A stretch of 62,000 nucleotides of DNA from Symbiodinium natans (GCA_905221605.1 CAJNDS010000095.1:1-62000); one strand, 5' to 3'; numbered from the stretch's first letter, positions 22,215 to 31,165 are shown. Notes: generated from the letters alone by a model not told the origin. Translations and numbers: made by a program.

Positions 22215-22880
22215 ATGAGTAAGACCATCCAACGCGGTGTAAAAGCATTAGAGACAGTGTATGACTTTTATAAAGGCAGACTTAACAGAGCAACCAAAAC
22301 AAAAATCAAAAATATCATCGGCTTATACGATGACAGAAAAATAGCGCAGTTCACAACAGCAGACAAACTAATAAGGAACTTCATCAATGCCAAGACAGAC
22401 CAACAAATGCAAAAGGCAAGTGACCAATACAACAAGGTATACGAAAAACACAAGGAAAAGAAACCATTGGGTGAACGAATGCAAACAGCAAAGCGTGACA
22501 ACAAACTCACAGAAATCCGCAGACGACTAACACAGAAGACCGCAGTTCAGCGAATACAGAAGAGGGTGAGAGCGGAACAATCCAAAACAACACATGCATA
22601 TTCCGTAGACCTTATGTTCTTCAAATTTAAACTCCCCAAGGATACCATCAAAGCATCCTTCAAAGACAGCAAGGGTAGACCCCTAATCCCGATCTGGTAT
22701 GAGACTAAGAGAGCAACTATACAAACAACAGACTATATAGAAGACTTATCGGGCAGACGTGTGTTTCAATACGAGACCAAAGACAGGTATGTTTTCAAGA
22801 AACTGATGAAGACAATAATGTCTGACCCAGATATGGAGGAAACCCTTCGCTTCGTCCATCCCTACATAGTGTGCATGTAG
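22215..22880 (+). CDS. N-terminal part of the replication protein, or separate ORF; frame broken at its end
   Basis: The 221-residue ORF begins at ATG 22,215 and is rich in Lys, Arg and Gln (TKTKIKNIIGLYDDRKIAQF). It ends at TAG 22,878-22,880. Beyond the stop, a different frame (codons starting at 22,886) reads on as plausible protein (VDGDTDFIPVDENL, then FHRYIQTNQTEYVDPDR) to a TAA just inside the next gene. The next gene is again in the original frame. Two compensating frame changes, one near 22,850-22,880 and one near 22,950-22,995, would make this one ORF with the downstream polymerase-helicase. It is either an N-terminal domain split off by mutation or sequencing error, or a separate gene. 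No slippery heptamer was seen. Confidence 0.6.
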   Translation: MSKTIQRGVKALETVYDFYKGRLNRATKTKIKNIIGLYDDRKIAQFTTADKLIRNFINAKTDQQMQKASDQYNKVYEKHKEKKPLGERMQTAKRDNKLTEIRRRLTQKTAVQRIQKRVRAEQSKTTHAYSVDLMFFKFKLPKDTIKASFKDSKGRPLIPIWYETKRATIQTTDYIEDLSGRRVFQYETKDRYVFKKLMKTIMSDPDMEETLRFVHPYIVCM

Positions 22881-22985
22881 ACAGAGTAGATGGTGACACT
22901 GATTTTATACCAGTGGACGAGAATTTAACTGACACCTCCCATGTGAGCATGTTCCACAGATACATACAGACTAACCAGACAGAGT

Positions 22986-25900
22986 ATGTTGACCCTGATA
23001 GGTAAGTCAGAAGAGGATTTTAAAACATCAGGTGCATCAATAAAGGAAATGGTTAAAGTGTTTGAGCACTACAGGGTCCAAGTCAGAATATACAATGCTT
23101 TTGAGAGATTGATTTTTCAGTATGACCCGCCCAAACGAGATCATCATATACCAACATTATATGCCATTGTGAAGAACAACCACATATACACAGTAACCGA
23201 TAATTTGAATGTATTAAGGCAGATGTTACCAAGAAACTCTGGGTATGAGATTTCAGTGAAGGCTTCGCCAGATTATCACCTGAATGAGAAGGACGAACCC
23301 GTTCAATGTAAAATGATACAGTCACTTAACGACATAAAGAAATATAACGAACATGCTGAGTACACATTGATATATGATGGTCATGACCTTGCCGAACTCT
23401 TTTATGAAAGCAAAAAAGCAGGATACGAACCGCAAGTTAAATTCAGTGCAGGTATAGTATCAGAACTTAATTTTAAGTTCAGGATAAAAAAGAATGTCAT
23501 CAAATACAAAGTTAAGACCCAGAACCTAGTAAACAACTCCATTGACGGAACTATATCAGTGAGAACTGAGCAGATCTACAACAACATGTCTAAAGCAATG
23601 TATGTATTTAATAAGTCTTTGTTTAATCCACTACATAAGTCGTACTACAATGAGATTGACATGGAATTGTTTAAGGAATGTAGAACGATAAACCCAGTTG
23701 GTGAGATAAACAGACACTATTTCCAATACAACCCACACACAAACAAAGATGACAAGATGTTTTACATGCCAGAACACACGATAGAAATTGATATTAGAAA
23801 GGCATTCACACATGCTATTAACAAAATTAAAGAAATCCCTGTCTTCACTCAGTTTGATGTGTGGAAGCACTATGACTACATGAAGCACGATCGCAGGAAA
23901 CTACACGAACTCACGTTATACCTAGTAAAAGCAAACAAACAGACCATGTTCTTCAACAAGACTTACAATCTAGTATATGGCAGGTTTCTAGCAGGGTATG
24001 CCAACCAATGTGAGATCATCTACTACAAGCAACCCTCTAGAGTATACAAGGTGGATTACAGAAAGATTGCAAAGGATTTGTGGCAAACAGACATTTCGGA
24101 CAAATACCCCGAAGATGTGAAGATAAAAAAACTAATAGCCAATGTGAATTTCGGTTTACTGGAGAAGAGCACCAACACTGTATCTAGAAGTTATGCCTTT
24201 GACAGTCTACGGGAGGCATTGTATTATCAACAGCAAGTAGGTGGAAAAATCAACAAGGTATCATCGTTTTATGATGAGGAGGTAGATAATGGTAACGATG
24301 ATGTGGGTGAGTATATAGAGAAGGAGAGTGACAAAAAGTATTATTGCCTGACCGTCTCTGACAGAGCCACTCTACGAAATGGATACATTTACATAAAGGA
24401 ACTTCTTTTACAACACCATAACCACAAAATGCATGAAGATTATAGCGCACTGATCGCTAACCACATAGATGTATGGAGTGTTAAAACCGATGCATTTACG
24501 ATCAGGAAGGACCACCTCAGTCTAGCAAAGAAGGTTCTACAATTCAATGATCATATCGGCGGGTGGAGACATGAAAAGGGTAAACATATAGTAGAACCGA
24601 GAGACGAGCACAAGGCAAAAGTGAACACTTTAATGCCCATACCCGTGTTCAAAAACGATACCTTGTCTATAGAAGATGAGTGGGATACCAAGCATATTGC
24701 AGAAGACATTGTTAAACACAATCCTCTAATGATACGATCTAAATATGCGGGAGGAGGTAAGTCACATATTGCCAAATATTTTAGCAAACTTGGTTACAAG
24801 ACCCTGTTCGTAGTTCCACAGAACAACCTATCACAAAACATACCAGATGATGCTGTAACGACAAACAAGTTTTTCTCTATACCTGTGGGCGATGGAGACA
24901 AGCTTCCTGAATTTGATCACAGCCAGTATAATGTGATAGTCTTTGATGAGATTTACATGAACGGACTGCGCGTCCTGAATTGCATAAGAGGGTTTGTGAA
25001 CAACAACCCAGATAAGATCATCATAGGAGCAGGCGATGTGAAACAGCTTCCACCTGTGTGTGATGATCTGACTAATACAAGGAATGCCGGTGAATACTCT
25101 GATGAATGTATAGATCAGATTTTTAAGTATAGCATTTTGCTTAAGGTGTGTAAGCGACTTGGTCCCAAGGACGACCCACAGGCAAACAAAAACAGAGAAA
25201 TATTAGACAGTATGTATGATGATATGTGGATACATCGTATTCCATTAGAAGAGTTCGTGCCTAAATACTTTAAAATGACAGATGATGTTACAAAGGCATT
25301 ACACAACATCGCCTATACCAACATGAGATGTCTGAGTGTGTCTAATTATATCAGGAAGCATTTAGGTAAAACGGATAAGTATGGAGTGGGTGACACACTC
25401 ATATGCAGAGTGTATAAAAATTTGGGTAACCAGCGGTTTAATGTGAACTACAGGTATAGGATCGTAAGTATGACACTACCAAGACTGACGCTAGAGAATG
25501 TAAAATCCAAGGAGAAGTTCACTACTGACATACACACATTAGATAAGCATTTCAGATATGACTATTGCACCACATGCCACTCAGCACAAGGTGCATCCAT
25601 AGACGGTCAGATCATAATCCATGAGTGGGAGAAGAAACACCTAGTAACTCGTGAATGGATATGGTGTGCCCTTACCAGAAGCACAGACTTTAACAAGGTA
25701 AGGTTCTTCAAAAGCGCAACCAACCAGAACGAGTTAAACGAAGAAACTTTAACAAAATACATATCAACCAAGATCAAGAATTACCAGATGCAAGATGAGA
25801 ATGCCAACAGAGTTATAGATGTTGACAAGTATGTTAACCACGAGTGGTTTATGAAACGGCTGACTAACACATGCTGTAATTGTGGTTGTCGGTTTGAATT

Positions 25901-26036
25901 TGAAATCAAAAACGGAAATCTAACAAGTAACATGACTGCTCAAAGATTAGATAATGAGCAACCGCACCACATAGACAATTGTGAGGCATGGTGTCGGGGA
26001 TGTAACACAAGTGCTAAATACAAACCATTCATTTGA
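22986..26036 (+). CDS. PolB-like and SF1 helicase fusion with C-terminal zinc/HNH-like module
   Basis: The protein is 1,016 residues. Family B polymerase-like motifs are present: A, EIDIRKAFTHAI with D269; B, KLIANVNFG ending at G390; C, SVKTDAFTI at 498-506. In motif C the first Asp of the usual DTD is Lys500 and only D502 remains, so polymerase activity is doubtful. No clear exonuclease motifs are seen. A superfamily 1 helicase of Pif1/RecD type follows: Walker A AGGGKS (588-593), DEIY (654-657), GDVKQLPP (683-690), HSAQGAS (865-871) and ALTRS (895-899). The C-terminus has CCNCGC (963-968) and QRLDN...HHIDNCEAWCRGC (to 1006), like the HNH/endonuclease VII family. It would drive viral DNA replication in the host nucleus or a viral factory. 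Transpovirons and some PLVs are recalled as carrying similar fusions. The helicase appears intact. Confidence 0.85.
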   Translation: MLTLIGKSEEDFKTSGASIKEMVKVFEHYRVQVRIYNAFERLIFQYDPPKRDHHIPTLYAIVKNNHIYTVTDNLNVLRQMLPRNSGYEISVKASPDYHLNEKDEPVQCKMIQSLNDIKKYNEHAEYTLIYDGHDLAELFYESKKAGYEPQVKFSAGIVSELNFKFRIKKNVIKYKVKTQNLVNNSIDGTISVRTEQIYNNMSKAMYVFNKSLFNPLHKSYYNEIDMELFKECRTINPVGEINRHYFQYNPHTNKDDKMFYMPEHTIEIDIRKAFTHAINKIKEIPVFTQFDVWKHYDYMKHDRRKLHELTLYLVKANKQTMFFNKTYNLVYGRFLAGYANQCEIIYYKQPSRVYKVDYRKIAKDLWQTDISDKYPEDVKIKKLIANVNFGLLEKSTNTVSRSYAFDSLREALYYQQQVGGKINKVSSFYDEEVDNGNDDVGEYIEKESDKKYYCLTVSDRATLRNGYIYIKELLLQHHNHKMHEDYSALIANHIDVWSVKTDAFTIRKDHLSLAKKVLQFNDHIGGWRHEKGKHIVEPRDEHKAKVNTLMPIPVFKNDTLSIEDEWDTKHIAEDIVKHNPLMIRSKYAGGGKSHIAKYFSKLGYKTLFVVPQNNLSQNIPDDAVTTNKFFSIPVGDGDKLPEFDHSQYNVIVFDEIYMNGLRVLNCIRGFVNNNPDKIIIGAGDVKQLPPVCDDLTNTRNAGEYSDECIDQIFKYSILLKVCKRLGPKDDPQANKNREILDSMYDDMWIHRIPLEEFVPKYFKMTDDVTKALHNIAYTNMRCLSVSNYIRKHLGKTDKYGVGDTLICRVYKNLGNQRFNVNYRYRIVSMTLPRLTLENVKSKEKFTTDIHTLDKHFRYDYCTTCHSAQGASIDGQIIIHEWEKKHLVTREWIWCALTRSTDFNKVRFFKSATNQNELNEETLTKYISTKIKNYQMQDENANRVIDVDKYVNHEWFMKRLTNTCCNCGCRFEFEIKNGNLTSNMTAQRLDNEQPHHIDNCEAWCRGCNTSAKYKPFI

Positions 26037-26064
26037 TTTTTATTTAGGATTGCTTGACATGAGT

Positions 26065-27339
26065 TTATCTATTATAAACGGTTTCTCTATATAAGTTTTG
26101 CAATTCTTTTAATGCTTCTTTCTTCGCAGTAGGAACACCTCTATTAGACACCCATTTATTATAGAGACTTCTATATTGCCTATAAGTAGTAGTGTTAATG
26201 GTGTTTTTATTATTTGCATCTTCAAAGGTTTCACGTAGCTTCTGAATTCCTATTTTACTTGGCATAATCAAGGGTCTCATGTTTAACTCTTCTCGTGAAA
26301 CATCTTCATCTTCTCGGGCACTTTCCTTTAGGTTGGTCTTTTTAGTTAGTCTGGTTCGCGGTCTTCTTGGCGGTTGTTCATCTGCTTGTCTTGCAGAACC
26401 TTCAGGCTGTCTTGCAGAACCTCGTGGGAATTGAAAGTTTCCTGACGATGATGATGATGATGATGATCCACCTTGTTGAACGTTTGGTGTTGGTGCTGGT
26501 AATGCTGGTTGCTGAACTGCAGGAGGCAGTGGTTGTTGAGTTGCACCCACATTAGGTTGATGAGGTTGTAACACAATAGAGGGCGGTAGTTGCGCAATAT
26601 TCATTGGATTGGGGTTTCTCACCCACGGGTTATTAGGTGGTGTTCGGGGTGCTTCTAGATCAAGCAAGGGGCGAGGTTGTGGTAAAATCCTTCTCATAAC
26701 TGCATCGCCTATACCACTTAGAACTGGTTCTGCCAGTCCTCCAATTACGGATGTAGTTAGATCATGCCCTGACACTAAACCACCTGCAATATTTCTGCCT
26801 ACTCTCATTGAGCCTCTTCCTAATGTTCTTAATATTCCGTCTCCTTGCTGTTGTTCGCGTTCTACCTGTTGCTGGTGTGCCTGAACGATGTCCTGTTGGT
26901 TTGCTTGTCGTGTTTCTTCGGCCCTCTGTATAACTCCCTCTAATTCCGCCCGTGTAACTCCTTCTTCTGTGTCAAAAAACTCGTCATTGCCATATTCTTC
27001 TATGGGAGTGCCGATATTATACATTTCTGGTTGTGCCGGTGTGTCTGTTGCTCCTGCTCCTGCATCCCACAACGCCCTATGAGTAAGATCGTTGTCCGTG
27101 GCATACTCTCTTAACATGTGATCTCTTACCACCCGTTCATTAATTCTCTTCTGTTCTGCTTTCAATCTGTCTAAATGATCTTTACCGTCAAAATACGATC
27201 CTTTATTACTAGCCTTGTAAAATACTGCATCTCTGTTAGGAAACGGTTTTAGTGCTTCTTCATTATCATTAACAAGTTCCAGTATATCTTCATATCGTGA
27301 CCTTCTGTGAAATTGTATCTGTGTTTTATTTCGTGCCAT
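26065..27339 (-). CDS. Unassigned viral protein, Gln/Pro/Ser-rich centre
   Basis: The 424-residue protein starts at ATG 27,339 (MARNKTQIQF). Residues about 1-130 are charged and helical. About 145-170 is Gln-rich (QAHQQQVEREQQQG). About 180-215 is Gly-rich and hydrophobic (GRNIAGGLVSG...VIGGLAEPVLSGIG), possibly amphipathic or membrane-active. About 225-330 is Pro/Gln/Ser-rich low complexity, with a run of Ser from a trinucleotide repeat at 26,447-26,467. The last 70 residues are helical. It converges on the polymerase-helicase gene, 28 bp from its stop. Its place in a gene block leading to capsid genes suggests a structural or packaging accessory, but this is a guess. It has no P-loop, so it is not the missing ATPase. 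Confidence 0.6.
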   Translation of the reverse strand: MARNKTQIQFHRRSRYEDILELVNDNEEALKPFPNRDAVFYKASNKGSYFDGKDHLDRLKAEQKRINERVVRDHMLREYATDNDLTHRALWDAGAGATDTPAQPEMYNIGTPIEEYGNDEFFDTEEGVTRAELEGVIQRAEETRQANQQDIVQAHQQQVEREQQQGDGILRTLGRGSMRVGRNIAGGLVSGHDLTTSVIGGLAEPVLSGIGDAVMRRILPQPRPLLDLEAPRTPPNNPWVRNPNPMNIAQLPPSIVLQPHQPNVGATQQPLPPAVQQPALPAPTPNVQQGGSSSSSSSSGNFQFPRGSARQPEGSARQADEQPPRRPRTRLTKKTNLKESAREDEDVSREELNMRPLIMPSKIGIQKLRETFEDANNKNTINTTTYRQYRSLYNKWVSNRGVPTAKKEALKELQNLYRETVYNR

Positions 27340-27372
27340 TATATTTTATATTCTTATATAGAAATTTACGAT

Positions 27373-27714
27373 TTAGAATATTCTTTCACTTAAGGTTTCC
27401 AAGGTTTGTATTCTGTTTCTTAAATGCTCTATGGAAACTTCCGGTAAGCGGGTGTTATGCAACTCTGATTTTAATCTGTCAATCTCCATTGTGTAATTGT
27501 CTTTCATTTGCCCCTCTAATAGTCGTCTTTTCATTGCTAGGTTTGCTACCCGTGCCTCTCTGGCGTCCATTTCCTCTTTTAAATTCAATAAGTAATCAAT
27601 ATTTGGCTTGTGAAACTGCATGTTAACAGGTTCACCCACAACAGGATTATCTAGTGATTTTCTCTTCTTTTGCTTCTTTTGTTGCCTGAACTTGTATTTA
27701 TTGTATAAAACCAT
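27373..27714 (-). CDS. Small coiled-coil viral protein
   Basis: The 113-residue protein starts at ATG 27,714. It has a basic N-terminus (KFRQQKKQKKRKS) followed by heptad-like helix (LLNLKEEMDAREARVANLAM, later IEHLRNRIQTLETL). It is 33 bp from the next gene on the same strand and 14 bp from the previous one, so a shared transcript is likely. No family is recognised. Confidence 0.6.
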   Translation of the reverse strand: MVLYNKYKFRQQKKQKKRKSLDNPVVGEPVNMQFHKPNIDYLLNLKEEMDAREARVANLAMKRRLLEGQMKDNYTMEIDRLKSELHNTRLPEVSIEHLRNRIQTLETLSERIF

Positions 27715-27727
27715 TGCTATATATTAT

Positions 27728-28279
27728 TTACCTAGATTTTTTACTCTTCGGTTTAAACATTGCTTGACACATATTATTCGCCTTCTCCTGTCTTCTTCTC
27801 ATTATTTCTTGGTTCATGGTTCTCATGTGTAACTGATATAGTTGAGCCTGTGACAAGTTGTCATATGGGCTTGATATTGGTGATGTGTTTTTTTGGGGTG
27901 ATGGTATCGGCTTTGGTTGTGTTGCTTGTTTTTGTAGGGCTGGTTCATTCTGGTGATCCTCTGGCGGGGATATTGCTATTGGTTTTACTTTAACCTTCGG
28001 TTTTGGTTTGATCGGCTTACTCTCCAGTGTTCCTGAACATTTGTGAGAATATCTCAATGTTTTTAAAGTCATTTCTGCATTACAGTCTTTGCAGGTTACC
28101 TTTTTGTGTTTTACCATGTCTGTTTTGTTTTTGAACTCTGGTTTTTCATTTATATTATCGTCTTCGCCTGTTTCATTCTTTATTGACCCCTCTTGAGGTG
28201 TATCAACGACTTCTGGTGTGACTGTTTCATTTTCAATCTTGGTATCTTCTTCAATACTATTATGTGCTTCAGATGACAT
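27728..28279 (-). CDS. Viral protein with C-x2-C...H-x3-C type finger
   Basis: The 183-residue protein starts at ATG 28,279. The N-terminal 55 residues are acidic and disordered. KKVTCKDCNAEMTLKTLRYSHKC forms a C-x2-C...H-x1-C type zinc site; similar Cx2C...TLKY-H segments are common in proteins of giant viruses and PLVs. A basic Pro/Lys stretch follows (PIKPKPKVKVKP), then Gln-rich sequence and a basic C-terminus (FKPKSKKSR). It could bind nucleic acid. It lies between a GIY-YIG gene and the coiled-coil ORF on the same strand. Confidence 0.65.
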   Translation of the reverse strand: MSSEAHNSIEEDTKIENETVTPEVVDTPQEGSIKNETGEDDNINEKPEFKNKTDMVKHKKVTCKDCNAEMTLKTLRYSHKCSGTLESKPIKPKPKVKVKPIAISPPEDHQNEPALQKQATQPKPIPSPQKNTSPISSPYDNLSQAQLYQLHMRTMNQEIMRRRQEKANNMCQAMFKPKSKKSR

Positions 28280-28292
28280 GTATATAGCTGTT

Positions 28293-28333
28293 CTATATTT
28301 TATCTGTTTATATTGAAAATAGATAAAATATAG
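28293..28333 (-). terminator. Hairpin after the second GIY-YIG gene
   Basis: The 13-bp perfect arms CTATATTTTATCT and AGATAAAATATAG (28,293-28,305 and 28,321-28,333) surround a 15-base loop. It lies 17 bases past the GIY-YIG stop and 13 bases before the next ATG. Confidence 0.65.
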
Positions 28334-28350
28334 ATAGTTTAAAAGTTGGT

Positions 28351-29037
28351 TTAGGGTTCATCGTTGCCTGTTTGATTTAAATATTGTTGATGTTTTAATG
28401 TTTTTAAATGACGTTGTCGTGCGTTTTTAGTAAAATGCCCACCACATTCACAATAACTTACTTTCATAATCTCTTGTTTATTATTCAGATAATATTCTCT
28501 GCTTTTCTGTTGTAGTAAATCTTTATTCTGCTGTCTGTAATTTTCTTGGTATTCCTTGATGATGTCGCGGTTTTCTTTCTTTTTCTTTAAAATTGTGTCC
28601 CTGTTTACTTGATAGTATAACTTGTGATTAACCTTGCTCATCTCCTTCACTCTGTCTGTATTTTGTTGTTTCCACTCCTTGTTCTTTTGTGATATATATT
28701 CTTTGTTATCTTGGTAATACTGCTTTCTGTCACGACCTTCAATTCTTCGGTTCATACAAAAATGCTCTCTTTGATGAAAACCTTCTCTTGCTTGTAACTC
28801 ACTTTTATTATGACATGGATATGTTTCTATCAGTTCAATTCTACATTTTTTGTGATCGTATTTATCAAATAGCCCAAACAAAGAATAATATTTGAACTTG
28901 CTTTGTAAATGTCGGCGGTAATCACTTCTATGTCCACTCATCCTCATGCTTAGTTCTTGAGTGGTGCTACCAATATAGCATTCTGTATAGTTGTCATCCC
29001 ATATTGCATAAATTTTACCTTTTTGATAGTCAGGCAT
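28351..29037 (-). CDS. GIY-YIG nuclease with C-terminal Cys/His finger
   Basis: The 228-residue protein starts at ATG 29,037. It has KIYAIW (GIY position), CYIGSTTQEL (YIG), an Arg in LSMRMSGHR and Glu in LQAREGFHQ, as required for the GIY-YIG active site. A long charged helical linker follows (YYQDNKEYISQKNKEWKQQN and similar repeats). The end is CECGGHFT...RQRHLKTLKHQ, the same finger as in the nuclease at 20,110. It is transcribed with the minor capsid gene upstream. The function in the viral cycle is unknown; homing, recombination or superinfection exclusion are possible. Confidence 0.85.
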   Translation of the reverse strand: MPDYQKGKIYAIWDDNYTECYIGSTTQELSMRMSGHRSDYRRHLQSKFKYYSLFGLFDKYDHKKCRIELIETYPCHNKSELQAREGFHQREHFCMNRRIEGRDRKQYYQDNKEYISQKNKEWKQQNTDRVKEMSKVNHKLYYQVNRDTILKKKKENRDIIKEYQENYRQQNKDLLQQKSREYYLNNKQEIMKVSYCECGGHFTKNARQRHLKTLKHQQYLNQTGNDEP

Positions 29038-29078
29038 TATGTTTATCTATGGTTTTTTATTTTTAAGTATGTTTTTGA

Positions 29079-29942
29079 TTAGTCTAGTTGTGTGAATAAC
29101 AACGAGAAAGTAACATGAATATTGTTTAAATCTACGACATTTCCTGCGCCATCCGTTATTCTAAAGGTCAGTCGCTTGACATTTCTTTTTGAGACATTTA
29201 TATAATCATAATCTGTTATTCCATAACTGTCGCTAATAATACCTGCAAATGGTGCATTAACTGGGACTTTTTTGATTATTGCGTTTGAAAAAGCAGAAGG
29301 ACTGTGAAAATTATTATTAGACAGTTCAGGACAAGAAATATAGACGTCAGGATAGTTTATCAGATTTATGAACCCCGTTGTCCAAGGGGAGGATGAAGTG
29401 AATGCGTCACCAACTGGTGTTGTAAAACCCAAAACATTATTGATAGAGTTAAGGTTATTAAGATCCACGGAATTAGAGAATGAACCAACAAAAGTAGGCA
29501 CATCTGTATCAGTCAAGGGTATAAACACGACCTCACTGTAGTTAGAAGATATTGTAATCTTATTCGTTAAAGTATCATATATGACAGAATAAGAGTTAGT
29601 CCTTCCGCCACTATCAAAGAAGGCGTTTAATTGTGTTTCCATGGCTGAGGCTAGATCAGGAGCAGTGTAATTTCCTACAGGTATCGCAATTCTTCTATAT
29701 GTTATGCCTTGAGGTGTGGCAGGTGGCAATATCTGATGTCTAAAATACAGGTTTTGATTATTTGTATTGATTGAATACCATGCATTCGGAATAGCTACCT
29801 CGTGCACTTGCATAATGGTATTATCAGGTATTTCAAAGGTGTCCTGCAACTCTACTTTAAAATCAGAAGTTGATTTACTGTCAGAAACTCTGTATTGTGA
29901 GTTAACATAAACTTTTTTGTATGTTAAAGGTCTGAAACTCAT
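29079..29942 (-). CDS. Minor capsid (penton-type) protein
   Basis: The 287-residue protein starts at ATG 29,942. The N-terminus has KVYVNSQYRVSDSKSTSDFK, followed by a hydrophobic strand and VHEVAIPNAWYSINTNNQNL. This VYVDSRYR...SDF...IPNSWYxIN signature is typical of the penton-like minor capsid proteins of PLVs, virophages and Polintons. The remaining sequence is beta-rich (YSVIYDTLTNKITISSNYSE), fitting a single jelly roll. In the particle it would occupy the five-fold vertices with the major capsid protein. It is divergently arranged with the lipase-like gene across 40 bp. The frame is intact and the length is in the usual range. Confidence 0.85.
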   Translation of the reverse strand: MSFRPLTYKKVYVNSQYRVSDSKSTSDFKVELQDTFEIPDNTIMQVHEVAIPNAWYSINTNNQNLYFRHQILPPATPQGITYRRIAIPVGNYTAPDLASAMETQLNAFFDSGGRTNSYSVIYDTLTNKITISSNYSEVVFIPLTDTDVPTFVGSFSNSVDLNNLNSINNVLGFTTPVGDAFTSSSPWTTGFINLINYPDVYISCPELSNNNFHSPSAFSNAIIKKVPVNAPFAGIISDSYGITDYDYINVSKRNVKRLTFRITDGAGNVVDLNNIHVTFSLLFTQLD

Positions 29943-29982
29943 ATTAATAACAGATAAAATATTTATATGATTTATTAATATA
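29943..29982. promoter_or_regulatory. Mirrored bidirectional start region
   Basis: The 40-bp gap between the two divergent ATGs carries ATATTAATA next to the leftward ATG and TATTAATAT next to the rightward one, a 9-bp inverted repeat (29,941-29,949 and 29,973-29,981). Similar TATTAATAT words precede the starts at 31,189 and 34,692. A shared promoter for capsid and hydrolase genes is inferred. Confidence 0.5.
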
Positions 29983-30528
29983 ATGACAAGAGTTCAGTCT
30001 CAATTAGACAACATGCTGAAGTCTAACGGGAGAATATCCAATACACAAGGTATTAAGATTGCATACGATCGTGACAATAAAATTTTTGTTAAAGATAACA
30101 AAATGTATATAGGAGGGACTACATCGTTTACCAACTGGTTAGAAAACTTTACTAAATTACCCTTCGGTGTTTTGGGCGGTGTCCGTGATATGGAAAGATA
30201 TATAGAGGCAGAACGGATTTTAAAGGAGAACCCACAAATAACAGAATTGGTAGGACATAGTCAAGCGGGAGTGGTGGCGTTACAATTAGCGAAAGATTTT
30301 CCTGACAGAGATCTAAGAACCAGAACGTATAACAGCCCTTCATTTTCACTAGGTTTTGATCAACCCTCTGAACAACACAAGAGGTTCAGAAAAGTTGGAG
30401 ATGTAGTTTCAGCATTTGATGGTTCAGCAATAAGTTATAATACGGATACATTGAACCCAATAAAAAATCATGACATATCGTCATTGGACAATATAGATGA
30501 AAGTATTCCACCCTTATCTCTACCATGA
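29983..30528 (+). CDS. Lipase-like alpha/beta hydrolase
   Basis: The 181-residue protein starts at ATG 29,983. The nucleophile elbow GHSQAG places the catalytic Ser at residue 93. An Asp in KVGDVVSAFDG and a His in IKNHDIS are candidates for the other triad members. NSPSF after the elbow fits class 3-like lipases. Lipase-like genes are known in several PLVs and Polintons, where a role in membrane disruption during entry has been suggested. No signal peptide is seen. Its stop codon TGA lies in the loop of a 6-bp hairpin with GAAA loop (30,521-30,536). Confidence 0.75.
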   Translation: MTRVQSQLDNMLKSNGRISNTQGIKIAYDRDNKIFVKDNKMYIGGTTSFTNWLENFTKLPFGVLGGVRDMERYIEAERILKENPQITELVGHSQAGVVALQLAKDFPDRDLRTRTYNSPSFSLGFDQPSEQHKRFRKVGDVVSAFDGSAISYNTDTLNPIKNHDISSLDNIDESIPPLSLP

Positions 30529-30550
30529 AAATGGTATAAAGAATAATCCG

Positions 30551-30566
30551 TATATACTAGTATATA
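30551..30566. promoter_or_regulatory. 16-bp perfect palindrome between hydrolase and GIY-YIG genes
   Basis: TATATACTAGTATATA is self-complementary without a loop. It lies 22 bases after the hydrolase stop and 5 bases before the ATG of the next gene (30,572). It could serve as a promoter element, a protein-binding site or part of transcript end formation. Confidence 0.4.
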
Positions 30567-30571
30567 ACCGT

Positions 30572-31165
30572 ATGTCATATAAGAACGCAAAAATTTACAA
30601 AATCCTTAACAATGCAACAGATGATGTTTATATCGGTTCTACAACTCAACCCTTATCTAAGAGGATGGTGGACCATAGGGCATCATGTAAAAGTGATAAG
30701 TCCTTTCATTTGCAACTACATAACAAAATGAACGAGTTAGGTATAGAGAATTTCTATATTGAATTATTGGAAGAATACCCTTGTGAAAATGTAGAACAGT
30801 TAAGAAAGAGAGAGGGAGAGCGAATTAGAGAATTTGCCACGTTAAACAGATATGTAGCAGGAAGAAATGAAAAACAATACAGAGAAGATAACAAAGAACA
30901 ACGGGCAAAAACAAACAAAGCATGGAGAGAAAAGAACCATGATGGTTTATTACAGAAGAAGAAGGACGATTATCAAAACAATCGGGAGCATTATCTTGAC
31001 ATCAAGAAGAAATATTACATAGAAAAGAAGGATGAGATAAATGAAAAACAAAAAACTAAGATTTTATGTGTTTGCGGTGTTGAATGTAGGAAATCGGATA
31101 TACGAAGACACGAAAGAACCAAGAGACATATAGAATTTCTTAACCAACAAGAAGCATCATATTAA
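30572..31165 (+). CDS. GIY-YIG nuclease with C-terminal Cys/His finger
   Basis: The protein is 197 residues from ATG 30,572 (MSYKNAKIYKILNN). An upstream in-frame ATG (30,497) would overlap the hydrolase gene and add 25 residues not seen in the paralogues. Motifs are KIYKIL, VYIGSTTQPL, Arg in LSKRMVDHR and Glu in LRKREGERI. The helical charged linker is followed by CVCGVECRKSDIRRHERTKRH, a variant of the C-terminal finger. The stop codon lies inside the first arm of the hairpin at 31,155-31,194. Confidence 0.85.
   Translation: MSYKNAKIYKILNNATDDVYIGSTTQPLSKRMVDHRASCKSDKSFHLQLHNKMNELGIENFYIELLEEYPCENVEQLRKREGERIREFATLNRYVAGRNEKQYREDNKEQRAKTNKAWREKNHDGLLQKKKDDYQNNREHYLDIKKKYYIEKKDEINEKQKTKILCVCGVECRKSDIRRHERTKRHIEFLNQQEASY

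Noticed and set aside
26065-27339. Candidate packaging ATPase
   Set aside because: No Walker A or B motif is present; the central part is low complexity.
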